Below, piece after piece: positions 22,634-36,400 of a stretch of DNA of 64,000 nucleotides; the stretch's first letter is position 1; each line of letters begins with the position of its first letter. The notes under the pieces were generated by a model, which saw nothing but the letters and a program-made list of their open reading frames with translations, was not told the origin of the DNA and did no database searches. The stretch is taken from the NCBI GenBank assembly GCA_037576195.1, contig CM075102.1:37382745-37446744 (forward strand), in the 5' to 3' direction. A program made the translations under genes and the position numbers. The stretch comes from Phytoseiulus persimilis (Eukaryota > Arthropoda > Arachnida > Mesostigmata > Phytoseiidae).

Positions 22634-25027
22634 AGGTTGGAAGCTACATCGGACGTATTCCGAACACTGCTCGGATTTATAGACGGCAGCGGGAGAGTTC
22701 ATATCACTGGCACGACTCTCCAGAGGTATCCGTTACCACATGGACAAGCGGCGATCGGAATATATTCGTCCCGGAGAATAGAAACCGAGTCTGTATTAGC
22801 GCAATGCCAGAAACGCGTTCACGCTGTGCAAGAGGTATGTTGCATCGGATATCGATCCCTTCAGCTGAGAAAGGCGATGCTGATTAAATCTTGGTTCGTC
22901 GGGTATAATTCCAGGCCTGGATATATTGGATGCGCCGCATTTCGTGGTCCTTCTCAGAGACGGGAGTGCACCCATAGCGCGTTTGATTGGGCGAGACGGA
23001 ATATCGGAGACAGAAGCCGATGTCGACCTGAGTGATTTCAGTGACTTCAGAGGCGCTCTTATCCGAACAAGACTGAGCCTTCCCCTTAGCGTGGAGTACT
23101 GCGGTGCTGAAGGTGAGGGATGACTATCGACGGATCAGGTTCTGGTGAAGATCTCGATTCGATCTCGGACGGCTTCTGAGGCGTGAGCATCTCGCTTTCC
23201 AGGGCAGTTCCGCGAGAGTTTGTCTCGAGCTGTAGAAGCAAATAGCTCGTGGCTTACTCCGGAGAACACAACATTTGAACTCAATGGAGAATTGACGAAG
23301 CTCAACTCGGATTCGAGTCTTCACGACTTCGTCAGGAAAGCTCTGCAACGGAAGAGCGAACCAGAGGACGATGTGAGGATACTCCTGCAACTCGAAAGCC
23401 CCGGCATATATGTAGCTCTGGAAATCCTATGAGGGGCCATCTTGCAATCATCTTTGAACTCCGACTATGGAATTCCAGGATCTTCTCGAGCTACTTCCCG
23501 TTCGAATTTTGGGTTCGGACAACGACTCAGCTCGCAACGATTCGTATCATAGCCCGGTAATACACATCCAGAGGGAAACTCGAAGGTTTTCGATTTCCCA
23601 ATGATATTGGACGTGGTGTCATTTTTCTCCTACGACACAGAAGTGCGGCGCGTGGCGGAATTGCTCACAAAGTCTCTCCAGCAACAGGTATTATTTTCGC
23701 GTCTTCATTTCCTCCTCGATGCCGAAATCAGGTCAAGTCCGGAATGAGTCTAACCGGATACTGATGCCCTCTGTTCTGAGTTCACGGTCAGAGAAACATT
23801 CTCTGTCAACTTCAGTGGCTCCCGAGCATGGCCGAAACTGAGCCCTCCGTCATCCAACTTTCCTATCAATTTTCAGACGTTACAAAGCGTTGAAGTGATC
23901 TGCTCATCGATCCTCAGAGAATCAACTGACGCCACCATGTCCCATGCACTTCAAAGTCGATAACAGTTTCGCCACCATCCTCTATCCAAGAAACCAAGTC
24001 AATAACATGGTCAAATTCGCCACACAAGTTGATCTCGGCTTGCAAAGCGCTAAACCGATGTTTTCGTCGGGTCAAGCCCTATTTTTCGCTCAAGATTCCC
24101 CCCTGTATAGCGGCGTTCTGCTAAACACGCATAGGAAACTTCAGCCTCCCGCAAAAGCCACTCGGCTGGCAGTCGTCCGAGGGAATTATTTCTATTTCCA
24201 CTACATGCAACAAAAGTTCGACGACTGCGGTTGGGTTGTGCGTATCGGTCCCTGCAAACACTTTGCTCGTGGTTCAGGCTGCAGGGTTATACCGAAGAGG
24301 ATGTTCCGAACCACCAGAAAATTCAAGTGAGTTCACCTAGGAGTCCCTGAAGCTGAGGAACGCGGGACGGGAATCGAGAAGAAATTCCTAACTCGACGAG
24401 TGGCTCTTTCTCTTAACAGCGAACTCTGGTGGAGATTGGTGACAAGGAATCGAATTTTCATCGGCTCCAAACAGTGGATCGGATCCCAGGAGGTCTCGTT
24501 TGTCCTGAATCAGCTAATGAAGGTCGATTCGAAAAACCATTCATGTGTCGTCGGGCGCCGAAATTCCGTCAAGAGCGTGTGATCTCCTGGATCACTTCGA
24601 AGTACATGGCACTCCCGTCATGATTGGTATGAAGGAGAGCACTATGATGCGCATATCATGGGTTCGCTAGACAAACATTGCGAGCGATTACGAGCACAGA
24701 AAGTCAGCTCAAATATTCCGTATCTTTCAAGGTGGGGGTCAGCTGGCTCACACAATCTTGGGTGTAGCAGTCAACGATCTTACCGAAGAAGTTCAATTTC
24801 TGATCTTGGATCCGCACTACACCGGGACGGACGACCTGAAGACCATCAACGGAAAAGTGAGTCGAGGAACATGAGTGACAGTTGAAGAGCGCGCTTGAGA
24901 TTGAACTAATTCCAACCTGGAACATCAATTTACAGGGTTGGTGCAGCTGGAAACCTCAGACCTTCTGGGACAAACTTCGTTCTACAACATGTGTCTGCCG
25001 CAAGTACCCAAGCGGATCGATCCTTGA
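22634..25027 (+). CDS. UFSP2: Ufm1-specific protease 2 (homopolymer frame breaks)
   Basis: Cysteine protease of the peptidase C78 family, which matures UFM1 and removes it from targets, usually at the ER. Supported exons: 22634-22834, 22915-23112, 23203-about 23372, about 23490-23687, 23877-24326, 24420-24626, 24732-24856 and 24936-25027. The first coding ATG is not resolved. Family blocks are unmistakable: NYFYFHYMQ before DDCGWGCAYRS (catalytic Cys), then [27 protein letters not shown], and [10 protein letters not shown] with the catalytic Asp and His. The final exon is GWCSWK...NMCLPQ. Reading these needs single-base corrections, nearly all in homopolymers: 23583 (A), 23941-23943 (C), 24233-24235 (G), 24455-24458 (T), 24532-24536 (A), 24972-24974 (A). 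With them the later splice phases close. Tail to tail with the upstream ZNFX1 paralogue. Confidence 0.9.
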
Positions 25028-25070
25028 ACTCATTGATACAAGCTCCATCCGTTATTGCATTAAAATGAAC

Positions 25071-25076
25071 AATAAA
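25071..25076 (+). terminator. Poly(A) signal of the UFSP2 gene
   Basis: AATAAA 44 bases after the UFSP2 stop. Confidence 0.6.
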
Positions 25077-25224
25077 ATATCTACTCAGCGTTTCCGAGAA
25101 AGAAGAGTATGGTTTTCCGATAGAGCAAATGCATAGCAGTTTGTGGGAAACAGGGGAGCCGATGGTTGCTCATCGGAACGACTCTATGACATCGTACAGC
25201 TGGAGACCAATTCTTGTGAACAAG

Positions 25225-25230
25225 TTTATT
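25225..25230 (-). terminator. Poly(A) signal of ZNFX1 paralogue A
   Basis: AATAAA on the minus strand about 160 bases past the stop at 25388. It faces the UFSP2 signal across some 150 bases, so the two transcripts converge without long overlap. Confidence 0.5.
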
Positions 25231-25387
25231 CTTCGAAATATGCGTTTAGATTCCCGAATACAAATAGGGAATCAAAGAAGATGATGACGCTCCACGCAGA
25301 AAACGAGTTCATGCTTCGGCGAGAAGAAGAGGGAGCCTCACTCAGCGAAGTTGGAAATCGTAGAAAGGTTGAACTCTTAGCTCCGGG

Positions 25388-28300
25388 TTAGAGTCCTGGA
25401 AACGGAAGAAAATCTGTTTCTAACAAACAGATCGGAACACAGAACGCAGATGCCAAGTCGCGGCTGGTGATTGCTCTCAGACGCACCTTTAGCAGCGCGT
25501 TTGCTGCGCTGAGACAGAACCTGCCTCCGGCGAATATCATATTTAAAAATTGGGCCCGCATTTCCATCTTGGTCGAAGGCAACAGCAAGACGAATTTCAG
25601 CCTCAATGCGTGACAGGCAATGTCGTCAAGCACCGAGACGGTCCACGAGCCCTGAGGATCGTCAAATTAGAACATCGTTGAGAAGGTCGACATAAGAAGC
25701 CTCTGCAGTCTACCAGATATCGAGCACGGGAGCGTTTCTTCACAGATTCTTCACAGCCTTGAAACGACGGCGGGCAATGATCGAGCGGGCATTTCTCACC
25801 TCTGTCGTCGAGGTGTCGTCCACCATTGCGGCCAAGTCTTCGAAAACATCCCTGGTCAAGAGAAATGTTTTCTTCAGCACGGACTCATCCTGGGAAGCGG
25901 CAATCCGAAAAACGTCCTCGTGACCCTCCACAAGCGACTTGACGACCTGTTGATGCGATGGGAAATGCTGATTCGATTCCTGCCTCAAAATCAAGAAACA
26001 CCCATGCGGATGTGTTGCGAGGAGACGAAGGAACGAGAAGAACATACCTGGTACACTAGGTCGCAAAGCGTCACATCATCTGATTTTCGGCACCTCAAAC
26101 GACCGTTCAAATCCTCGAGAATCTGGCGTGCGTAGTGACGAACCATCTCCCGTTCCGTCGAGTCTTCTTTCAGCTCGATAGTGGAAAGCTCGGCGAGCGA
26201 AGCGTCTATCAGCGTCGCCAAATTCTCCCTAGCGCGTTTCGCATCGAGTTTCTTCCCCTCATCGAGCTTCGCTTTTCTGTGGATGCGGTTTGTACACACA
26301 GTTGTACCGCCTCCAGATGGGAATATCTTCGTCGCAATTGATGCAGCGAGGAGTTCCAATCCTCCAGGAGGCCATTACTTGATCCATGATTTCGGCATCA
26401 ACAAATGGCCACAACCGGGGACCCGGAGGAATCTTCCACTAAGGATCGCGTTGCCGAACAATTTCCGCAGGCGTTTCGGCTTGCATCGGAAGCATGGAAC
26501 ACAGGGTTCGCTGCAAGCACCCTCGCATGGATGCTGGCAGTGCCCCTGTTCTTATTGCATTTTTGCTCACACGGTTCGCACTCGCAGTCCCAACAGGTTT
26601 TGGCTGAGCAGCTCTGATGCGGACAGTGATCGACACCTTTCCGGCGACAGATTTGACTTTTCGACGAACAAGGCTCGCCGCATTCTTCTCGCATTGCCCG
26701 TGAGCGCACAGTCGCTGGCATGGGGCTTCACAGGGGGGACATCGAGAGCTACAAACTCCTTTGCATCGATGACCGCAAAGGAGGATCCGAGTGCAGTCCA
26801 ATTTACAGGGCTTGTGAGTTTGGCCTCCCCTGCAACCGGCGCAATTCCCGATGCAAGTGTGGCCACATCGATGAACGAACTCACAAGCTCGAGCGCACTT
26901 AGCCCGAGGGTCCCCCCGGGTACCGTTGCAAGTTGTTCAACTACGTGGTGACAGCTCAATACGTTCTCGACAATTTCCTTGCACTCACCGGAGATGTCCC
27001 CGACCGATCGCGTTTCGGAACACCGGACCTCTACAGGAGTGATCGCAGGTTAACTGCACCGTCCTGCCGACGTTGCATAACGCCGAGACGAAACCGGGAC
27101 TCCTTGAAGAAGAGCAGACGACACTGAGGGGGGGATGACCGCAGGTTGGAGTTACGTTTACGACGATTGTGCACAAGGACTGGAGGAGCGTTTCATTTTT
27201 CCGGTTGCCACAGGCAACCTCGACGAGATGAGTGCACGGTGCCTCCACAAAGACTCGCTCGCCGCACTCCCTCGTCAAGGCCCTCAACAGGTGTTCATCT
27301 CGAGCGCTGCCGCAGGCTATTGCGCACGAGTGTCCACAAGGGAGTTTGACTTCGACCCTTCGCTTGCAGAGCCGAGCGGCGTCGGCAGACACATTACAGC
27401 ACACACTGACGCTGTGCCCACAGGTTGCAAGTACTTCGGTTGGGATCAAGCACTCTCGTGTTTCCTCAGATATGACGAAGTAGTTCTTTGATTGACCACA
27501 AGGTAGTGTCCGAGGGTGCCCGCATAACAAACGGACTTCGACCGTTTGCGAACACGAATAAAGTTCGAGCTCTTGATGTTCGAGGCACAACATCGTCTGG
27601 GAATGGCCGCAAGGGAGCTCGACGTTCTCCACGTCCCTCTCGCACTCAGACGTGAGAGCATGGATGTCCAACGAGCGACGGCATTGAACCCGAGCAGGAT
27701 GACCGCAGTTCAGCTTGACATTTACTTTTGTGGGGCAGAGTGTCTGAGTCCGCTGCCGTTCTCGGTCAAAGCAAGCCACCACGGCTTCATGACCGCATTC
27801 ACGGGTGACTGGGACCTTGACCATGCAGTCCACGGTGCACGGCTTGCTGCACGGAGATCCGCAGCGGTGCCCGCACTCGAGTTCGATTCCACAACGCTCC
27901 TGACATTCGATCTCGTCGGCGGGTGTGGAGCACGGCCCATAACCGGTGTGTCCGCAAGTCAAGAGTTTGGGCACGACTCCTTGGCAAGTTCCGTGTTCTT
28001 GATCACATCTCTTCAGGCAAGGATGACCGCAGGCGGGGGTAGGTGTTAAGAGCATGGTTTGCGACATTTAGGATGAGTATTCCCTGAATGACATGGGTCT
28101 GGGCAACTGTGGCCACATTGAAAGAGGAACCCACAAGCTTTCTGACAGCGACCACGCGGCATGTGCTTCGCAAAATCTCCCGGAGCGCGGACTTGAGCCA
28201 GGGTGCCGTGTGTGGAGCATTTCAACTCGAAAAAATGGCTTCACGCATCCCAGGTCCTGTAAGGTATTCAGGATGCCCCTCCAAACCGTGATCGTGCCGC

Positions 28301-31300
28301 GTAGGCTTCCACATCTCCAAAACAGAAGAGGCCCTTCCTTGCACGAGAGAGCGCCACGCAGACTCGATTCGGTTTCGCCAGGAAGCCTATGTCGTTTCTT
28401 CGGGTTACATCGGACGAAAGAAACTATCACGATGTCACATTCTTCGCCTTGGTAGTCATCGATGGTTGAGATGCGGAACCCCTTGCCTGCGGGGATCGCA
28501 CCATCAGTCCAGAGAAGCTATCTTTCGTCTGCCGCCCCTACCTCCCGCGTTGAAGCGATAAGCCGCGGCGGATACGAAGACCTGACAGTGAGGAATAGGA
28601 AGGTCCGGGATCGTCGGACTCACTTACTGGCTTGCACAAGAGTGGACACATACTGCTGCTGTCCCGAGTAGGCGCAAAGAACCACGATCTGATTGGGCTC
28701 ATATCCCTGGTAACTCAAATGCTCGAGCAGGGCTATCACCATGCTCGCCTCATAGGCGTTCGATTTCGAAGCGGAATCTCGGCCGGTGCTCCTTTCTTGG
28801 CGTTTGTGCGATAAAAACTGCAGGTCTCTTGCCATCCCTGTTAGAAAGTAACAATCGGCGTCAGTCAAACCGTTATCATTGCATCCGGTGAGAGCTGAAC
28901 CCAGATACTGAAGTTCGGAAGTTGGAAGAAATAACACACCTCTGATGCTTTCCAGGTTTTCGACTTCTGGCGACGACGTGATGTTATCATAAAAATGAGG
29001 CACCAAAAGTTTCAGGAATTGGCTCCTCATTCGGTGCTGCTCATTCAGCATGACAAGGGGCAATCCGTTGTTCACCAATCTCTCAAACAGCGATACGCCG
29101 AAGTTGAAACTCTTTTCAAGCGTGTAGTTATTGATGCAGGGAGGAAGCTGCTTGTGGTCCCCGATGAGGATCATCTGTTGCGTTTTTTCCGGAAGAACCG
29201 CAACGAGGTGCGATTCTAATATTTCCGCTGCCTCCTCGACCACGATTATTTCGCAGTTGAGCGCACGCAAAAGGTCTCTTCGTTTTACAGCGCCGGTCGT
29301 AGTCAGGCCAATGATTTTCTTCGATCGGAGCATTGCAGCGGTCAGTTCCGCCCTCAACTGCTTCAGAGAGTTCATCTCCCAGCTGGAATCCGAAACAATC
29401 GGAAGAACTGTTGATCGGATGAGTCGGAGGAAAACGCCCCCAACAAAGCCAGGCTATGTTTGAGGGCCCGAACTCACTCGACAGGGTTTGACTCACGTAA
29501 GTTGGTCCGAATGGCGCTTGTGGCTTTCAGCCAGACGTTCCTGGATTTTCTGGCGTTTTTGTTCGAACCTTGAAGTATCCTTCACGTCATCGTAGTCCAA
29601 CTGAAGACCAGGATCTTCTGTCGCTTTTTTCCAATGCAGAGTTGCATAGAAACGCCATTTTTCGTTGAGGGTCAGCTGCTGGCGAGGCTTTGGAACCTAC
29701 TGGTGGAATTCTCCGATAAAGTTCATCGGGCTCCGCTTGTGCTGCCTCGCAGGTACAGGCGAAGACCTTCGTGAAATTTATGTTCCGACATGTGTTTCGC
29801 TGAGCTCCTGCATAGAAGGGGAATCTCACCGTTTTGCAGAACTTATACTTGAGCTTTTCGGAGATTCTGTCGAAAGCGAATCGATTAAGGATTCGAGTTT
29901 TACGCATTCGATCCGCAATCACTTGCTCCGTGAGATCTCCACTGCACATTTTCATAGCGATGTAGGAATCCTGAGAGAGAAAGAAGGTAGATCGCCAACC
30001 TTCCATGAGTCGAATTCTCCACAAGAAGTACGAGAAAAATCGTCAAAAGAAGAGAGTGCATGAGAGAGAAACTCACCACGCCAGCAGATGAGAAGTCTTT
30101 CTCCCTGAGAACTCCTTCTCCTCCGCGTAAGCTTTGCAGAGCTTGGAGACCTCCAGAAACTCCATGTAGTCAGGTGCTCTTGAGAACTCTTCGCTCAGTT
30201 GGATATTTCACATCTCGAGAAGAAGGTCCGTCTGGCCATCAGAAGGGGAAAAAATGAGAAACCTTGGTTAAACCTACGAAAACCTCAAAGAGCTCCTTCT
30301 CACAATGAAAGCAACTAGAGCTTCGTAGCTCCTTGTTCAGACTCTACTCCGCATGTCCTGTTCGTCAGCGAGCTCGTCGACGGACGACGAGCGGACGAAA
30401 GCAAGCCTGTTCCGCGTTACAGTGACTTCGACCGCCCGAGCTTCCTGGTTTGATTCAGCCACGGCAGCAAAATCAGAGCCATGGATCGAAGGCTTCGGGC
30501 CACGCACAAAGAATAAGTGGCAGTCAACTAGCGAAGCCGATTCGCCTTAGAATTTGATATGGGGGGAAGGAAGTAGACTGCATCCTTAACAATCGAACTC
30601 TCTTGACAGGTCTACGGTGAGCGCCTAATTTGTTAGATGCGCATCTTCAAAACGAACCCTTGTATGATTCCAAGCAGATGCTCGTCTCTTAGGAGCCGTT
30701 GACGACGTAGTTCAATACGCTTGTAACTCTCGAATGTTTTCCGCCTATCCGTCCTGCTCAGGCATGTTCCGCTCCTCACTCTCTCGAAGTTATACTCTTC
30801 AAGCTTCTCGGATTTGCTCCAACCTCCTATCCGTACTATTGACGAAGTGAAATCCAGCATTCCTGTATCAACAGATTCAGTGTCCCAAAACAGCCGAGAA
30901 CTCACAGCCGATTATTCCAAACATGATCGTGGTTCTCCTGTTTCTTCGCAAAGCTTCTCCATACCTTCAAGAAACTGGTCGAGGGCGTGGTTCGTGTAAC
31001 AGACCACAAGGACCGGTGTTTCAGTCACGCTGTGCTTCAAAACAGACTGCACTATGCGTAAACCGACGTAAGTTTTTCCCGTGCCCGGCGGACCTTGGAT
31101 GAGGCAGACTTTCTGAGAAAGGGTCCGACAGAAAGCTTCTCGCTGGGAGTCATTCATTGATAAAGTATCCATCAACACCGTCCTCTTATCGACTCGACGC
31201 CAGTGTTCCGGCTGGCTTTGATTTCGTTTGGCCTCAACGATGGACGATTGGAAGGGGAGCTGGACAATGCTCTTGAGAGCGTCCAAAGTGTGTCGAAAAG

Positions 31301-33479
31301 CTTCGTAATAAGCTGACTGCAATACCAAGAGCTCGTGGACTCTGGTGGGTTGAAGGACAGCCCATCACTGGAGTTGCAGAACTCGAGCTTCACGATACCT
31401 GCAAGGAAGGACGTCGCAAGAAGCTGCGATCTCTCCGTTTTGCTCCTTAGACATGGATGTCTCATCTGATATCACGTACCGGCTCTGGATTCCAGGCAAG
31501 TTAGATAGACGAAAACATGAAATCCGTCTCTGGGGAGGGCCACCAATACTCCTGATTTGAAGTCCATGATTCTGCTCTTATCAGACGTGATCTTCAATGT
31601 GATCGTTCCCTCCTGCAACGGGTTATCATCATTATTTGCCAAGCTCAGTCTCAAAGCGATCGGAACGCAGATGCGAATCCATTGGGAAACGAATCTCGGG
31701 ATCCCATGTTCGGGAGCGTTGATATACCTTATCAACGTTGTCGCCACCTGTGTATTTCTCGCCTTTGAACAAGATCAAATCGTGACTCAAGTGTCCGTTC
31801 CTGAGGTTACAAATCCCGTCCCTCAACGCGCCGATGTACTCTTCTCGAAGGAGGCGGTAATGAATGTCCAGATAATCATTCAAACTCTTAAACGATCCTG
31901 AGTGGGAAACGAGCGCTTTATCTCTGCTTACCCGGGGCGAAATCTCAAATTATGCCAAGATTGTCCTGCGTCCACGAACGAAGCCGGGGAGGGGGGGGGG
32001 GCAAGGAGGCTCTATGAAAACGGTGCAGAGAAGTTCTCGAAGCCTTCCATCCCCCATCCTGGCTCTGCCGCAAGCCTCACCTTTTACGAGGTTAGGCCGG
32101 AGGAAAGGGAGTCCGCCATCTATATCCTGTGTCCGGGGATACGTCGGAATCAAGCGGAAATCGTCGGGCGGCGAAGAACTGCTTGGGTAGCCGCTGATTG
32201 GCTTCTCCTCGAATTCCTCTGCTTCGAATTCTCCTAGGAAGTCCTTGACGAACTTGGTGGTAAGAGCGAACGAGTCAGCGTCCACTGAAGTGTGCTCAGT
32301 TTTTACGAACTCACGGTGGAACGCCAAAGCGATGCTCTTAAATCGTGTCTTTGGCGAAGATCCCTCTCCAGTCCAGCAGGCCTGACGGAACAGACGAGCA
32401 CTTAGCTCCGCTTATTTCGTGTGGCTACTCCTCAATTGGAGCCACTTTTCAACCGTCCATAACCATCCATTTGCTCTTCTCCTCATATCCCCTAAAGTCG
32501 TCTCCACAGCTCGCTAAGTACGGACTCCGGTGGCTTTGCCCTCCCATAGACTGAACATATCGAAGCTCGCTTCTTCATTCTCTGAAGTCGGACCTTGTGG
32601 CGGTGCAATGTATTCCACCTATGGGAGCGCAAAGCTACTTCTCATCGCTCCTTCTCAGTGGGCTTTGAGAACGACCCGCGAGAATATGGAAATAAGCAAA
32701 CTTCGGAGTCACTTATCTGCTATCGGAAGGTATTCGCCTCCGAAAGCGCTAGGTGCATCGGAGAGTTCCTCCCTCAACAAGATGCTCCTTTCATGATCCA
32801 AATTCGGGACACTCTTCGGAGAGTTCCGGACGGTCGATAAGAAGCTCCGATCTTGGAAGTTAATCCTTCTTGTTGGCCACCACTGTTTATATCCGGTGAA
32901 CTCACTTTAATCAGTTCAATGTAGCGACACATCACTATAAGATGTTCAAGTTCGTAGCATTTCCTTCGCAGAGTTCCCAAGAGAGCAGACTTCACTTCTG
33001 GGTGCTCCAGTGTTCGCAGCAGGAACTCGGACAACTCTTTGGACGGTGAAGTTCGATCGATCACGAGTCCGAGCACGTGGAGCACGTCATTCAAATCTTT
33101 CGCTGAAAAACATCGGGTATATCTTCGCGCAACGCATCGAAAAGCATGAATCGAGAGAGGGTGGATCTATGAGCTACGAGAGGAATGGAGGAAGGCTAAC
33201 GCGAGAGATCTGATCGAGACAAGATCGGGAACCACATAGCCTCGAGCACGGCTCGAAGGGGGTTTTCGGCATTCTCCGCGACGCCGGCGATGACCTTCAT
33301 CGATCTCGGGTTTTCCAGTTCAGGAAATTCTGGAGAAATATGTTGAATTTAATCGAGTGAAGGCGTAGACATCCACTCAGAGAAGAGAAATCACCATCCT
33401 CACCACTGTCGAACCCTTTTTCTCCATCGAAAACCTTACTAGTAGCGCTGCGTTTACCCACAGTCTGCCACGCAGACAT
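25388..33479 (-). CDS. ZNFX1: ZNFX1-like SF1 helicase with NFX1-type zinc fingers, paralogue A (homopolymer frame breaks)
   Basis: Multi-exon minus-strand gene from ATG 33479 (start MSAWQTVGK, donor at 33404) to TAA 25388. Order: N-terminal helical region with RTLEHPEVKSALLG near 33.0 kb, then DDFRLIPTYPRTQD near 32.1 kb. The SF1 helicase core follows: Walker A GPPGTGKT near 31.08 kb, CYTNHALDQFLEG, VEEAAE near 29.2 kb, LIGDHKQLPP, NEQHRMR. Then comes a long array of CGH-x-C NFX1-type fingers (26.4-28.1 kb) and an alpha-helical tail. ZNFX1 proteins act on dsRNA and small-RNA pathways: antiviral sensing in vertebrates, siRNA inheritance in nematodes. Relative to paralogue B the frame breaks near 28.39, 27.03, 26.94, 26.70, 26.55 and 26.39 kb, mostly at short homopolymers, while the protein signal stays clear in the shifted frames. 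Likely base errors; true decay is the alternative. Confidence 0.85.
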
Positions 33480-36400
33480 CGTTCACTCAAACGGGCGCAG
33501 CGGAATCCCATGGAACCGCGAGGCGAGTTCGGCGTTATATGCTATCAATCCGCGCAGACGTTGTAGTTCGCGAGAGAGTAAAGCGGAATGAGCGCGATTC
33601 CCGAGCCCTGCCCGAATTCCCTGTTCCTAGTGCATGGTCCGATACCTTTCTCAGATAGATTCAAATCTCTGTACAGTACAACCGCGATCATCTCAGCTCA
33701 TGAATGCCGGCAACGGTTCGAATTGTCGGAGCTGGAATAATCTGTGTTGCACTTAGATAGAAGTTGAAAAAATCAAAGTTCAAGTCCGGATGGTTGAAAT
33801 TATCGGGGGTCGTATAATTGAGGTTGTACTGTACTTTGATCCCTCAGATTGCCCTCTACTACGGACTGCCAAGAACCGCTGAGTCGATTGACATTCTTCG
33901 AACGCTTCCTGTTCAACAACGAAGCATGCCAAGAACTCGCGGATTGTTGCGCTCAAGCAGTGGATGAGAGTCCCTGCTAATCGAGCGTGAGAAATATTTT
34001 TATCGATGAGAACCGATCTATTTTGAGTCACATGGAACTTTAGGGCGTTTGTGATTCGAGAACCATTCGCACGACGACGGAAGAGCACCAAATGATGTTT
34101 CCTTTTTACATCCCCCCCGATGTGCGGAGCTGACAACGGGTCCCGTGCAGGGGGACTTTCGAGTCCTCTCTATTCCAAACTCCCCGAAGGATCTTCCGTC
34201 GACCGTCGAGGGTGGAACCGGACGGATCAACGTAATTTCCGATGAGGAAGACTCCGTAGTTTACGGAACGGTAGCCGCATAATTCCGAAAAGTTCTCGCC
34301 CGCCCACAGATACTGTCTTGGGAACTGGGTTTGAGAATGAAAAAGTGAGACAGTCAAATTCAGGAGATTTGGAATACGCGCAAGAAACGGAAGCTGCGCC
34401 GCTCTCTCGCCATCCCATGTAAGTATAGCAGCGACTTGGTAGAACGAAGTGTCCACAAAACTAGGTGTTGAGCTCTCTCCGTTCGCTCTTGGGGACCCGT
34501 TTCCGTCACCGATAGATTGCATATCGATGAGCACCAACTCAAGCTTGTGATTTGCTTCCGGCTACGCTCCTGGTGTTCGACATTGAGAAACCACAAATGC
34601 TGTCGCTCCGTACCGCAGGGCGCCTCTTCGATCTGAGGGTCGACTCAGTAATTTCGGACAACATCGTGTCTTGCCGCCAATGCGAACTATCGGCATATTC
34701 CCTCGCGGCGCCACGCTCACCTGCAAGGATTTCGAACGCCGCTTTAGTCTGAAGGAGACGGCAGCTGACACGAGGTGCATCGGGCTCTGAGAAGGGAAGC
34801 CCGACGAGGTGGTACCTACCAAGGCAATGGCACGACCTCATAATGAGATCTGGGGTTGAGTACAATGTAATTGCTCAGTGATCGGAAATCAGGCTCATGT
34901 ATTAAACTTGCGGTCTACACACATGTCGCCAGTCTTCCATCAGATATTCTCGATTCAGTGGTACCCCACGCTGGGTCAAAAACTTCACTATCAAAAGTGA
35001 AATTGTTTGTATGACAGCGTACATATGACCAAGTTAGTTTCCTCACATAGACTGCGCAGCGACTCAGCCAGCGGGCTGTGGATTCGTGGCAGGGATCCGA
35101 GATCTGAATAATGATTTCCAGCTGGAGCCGTGGCTCGTAGTGAATGCAGCTCGAAGCGGCTTGACAAAGTAGTTAACATCCGCTCGAATTCTTGCTAAAG
35201 CCGGTCCGGCAACTGTTGAACGCGTTCTGCAGAGCGTGGGCCCAAGAACGCATTCGCGCGCTGATACCGCTCCTCTACGCGAACAGACGTCTCTCACCGG
35301 AGCTGTTCGTTGTTCTGGCAGAACCGAATGGTCAGTTTCCTCGAAGTTTCCGAAACACCCCTTGAAATATGGTCCTGAGTTCCACACTCCCAATATCATG
35401 TTGGAGCTGCTCATGGTAGAATGGTTGCTAGAATACCTCATACCCGAGCCAACTCTGATCATTGTCTCGTGGCCGAGCTTCAAAGACCACTCGACAATTC
35501 AAACGCTCTCCCCACCGGGAAAATCTCAGATCATCAGAAAAATTCCGCCTAGAGCGACGTCAATACTGCAGACACTCGACATTTTCTTGTTTTCTGAATG
35601 TAGAAAAGTTTCATCCGGCTTATGCGTACATAACCGCCAGCTACTCAGATTCAAGACTCGCTCAATGAGACAACATCCTCCCCATACTCTGAATCGTTTG
35701 GAAACAGTTCTGTCATCCTAGGTACGGAAATTTCCTCCGATATTCATGCTTCCGCGCAGGCTATCTTGACGGCGAAGCGTTTCAGTTTCAAACGACGTCT
35801 CATGTGAGCTTTCCTCTATCAGCAGACCATCGAGGGCTCTGCCAAGAGAGGGTACAACGCAAGCAGCCCCGCGCTGCTGCTTCTGTTGCAACACTCCATG
35901 TTCCCGCCATAGTCCCATCGAAAAACACCTCCATGATAGAGCGTGACTCAATAGATATCCCATAGTGTATCGATACAGGCATCGCTTGTCTTCGCTGAGG
36001 ATGAATCTGGATGTTCCAACAGCAAACTTCTCGAAAAGCTGATAGAAAACTAGCCACCATTAGTGAGGACTGCGAGCTCTATGCATAAGCCTTATTTCCG
36101 GATACTGACCAAAGAAAGGTAAGAAGTGCAGTTCAAGGGTCAAGGAGGCGTAGAGAGAAACATCTGACGACGGATACGCTGAAAACTCGACAGACAACTG
36201 CCCGAATACATAGTTCTCAACCCCTGTCCCACCGTGAGTCGTGACGCTCCATAGTCAGGACGAGCTGCTTCAGGAGGTTTACCGACTTCCACTCTACACA
36301 GGCTAAAGGGAGACTAAAGAGAAGTGGTGGGCATCCCTGTTATTTCATCTCCCGTGAGCCAAACACGGTTGAATTACCGCTGAACTATTACCCAGACGTA

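Noticed and set aside
25388-28440. ZNFX1-A as a decayed pseudogene
   Set aside because: Nearly all breaks are one-base changes in short homopolymers, with protein similarity fully kept in the shifted frame, and UFSP2 next door shows the same pattern. Kept as an alternative, not as the call.
30633-31328. In-frame TAA (30912-30914) in the helicase core of ZNFX1-A, suggesting a pseudogene
   Set aside because: The stop lies in an intron: GAAG/GTATGG donor and GATACAG/GA acceptor join FLEG to MLDF in phase, exactly as the paralogue does.
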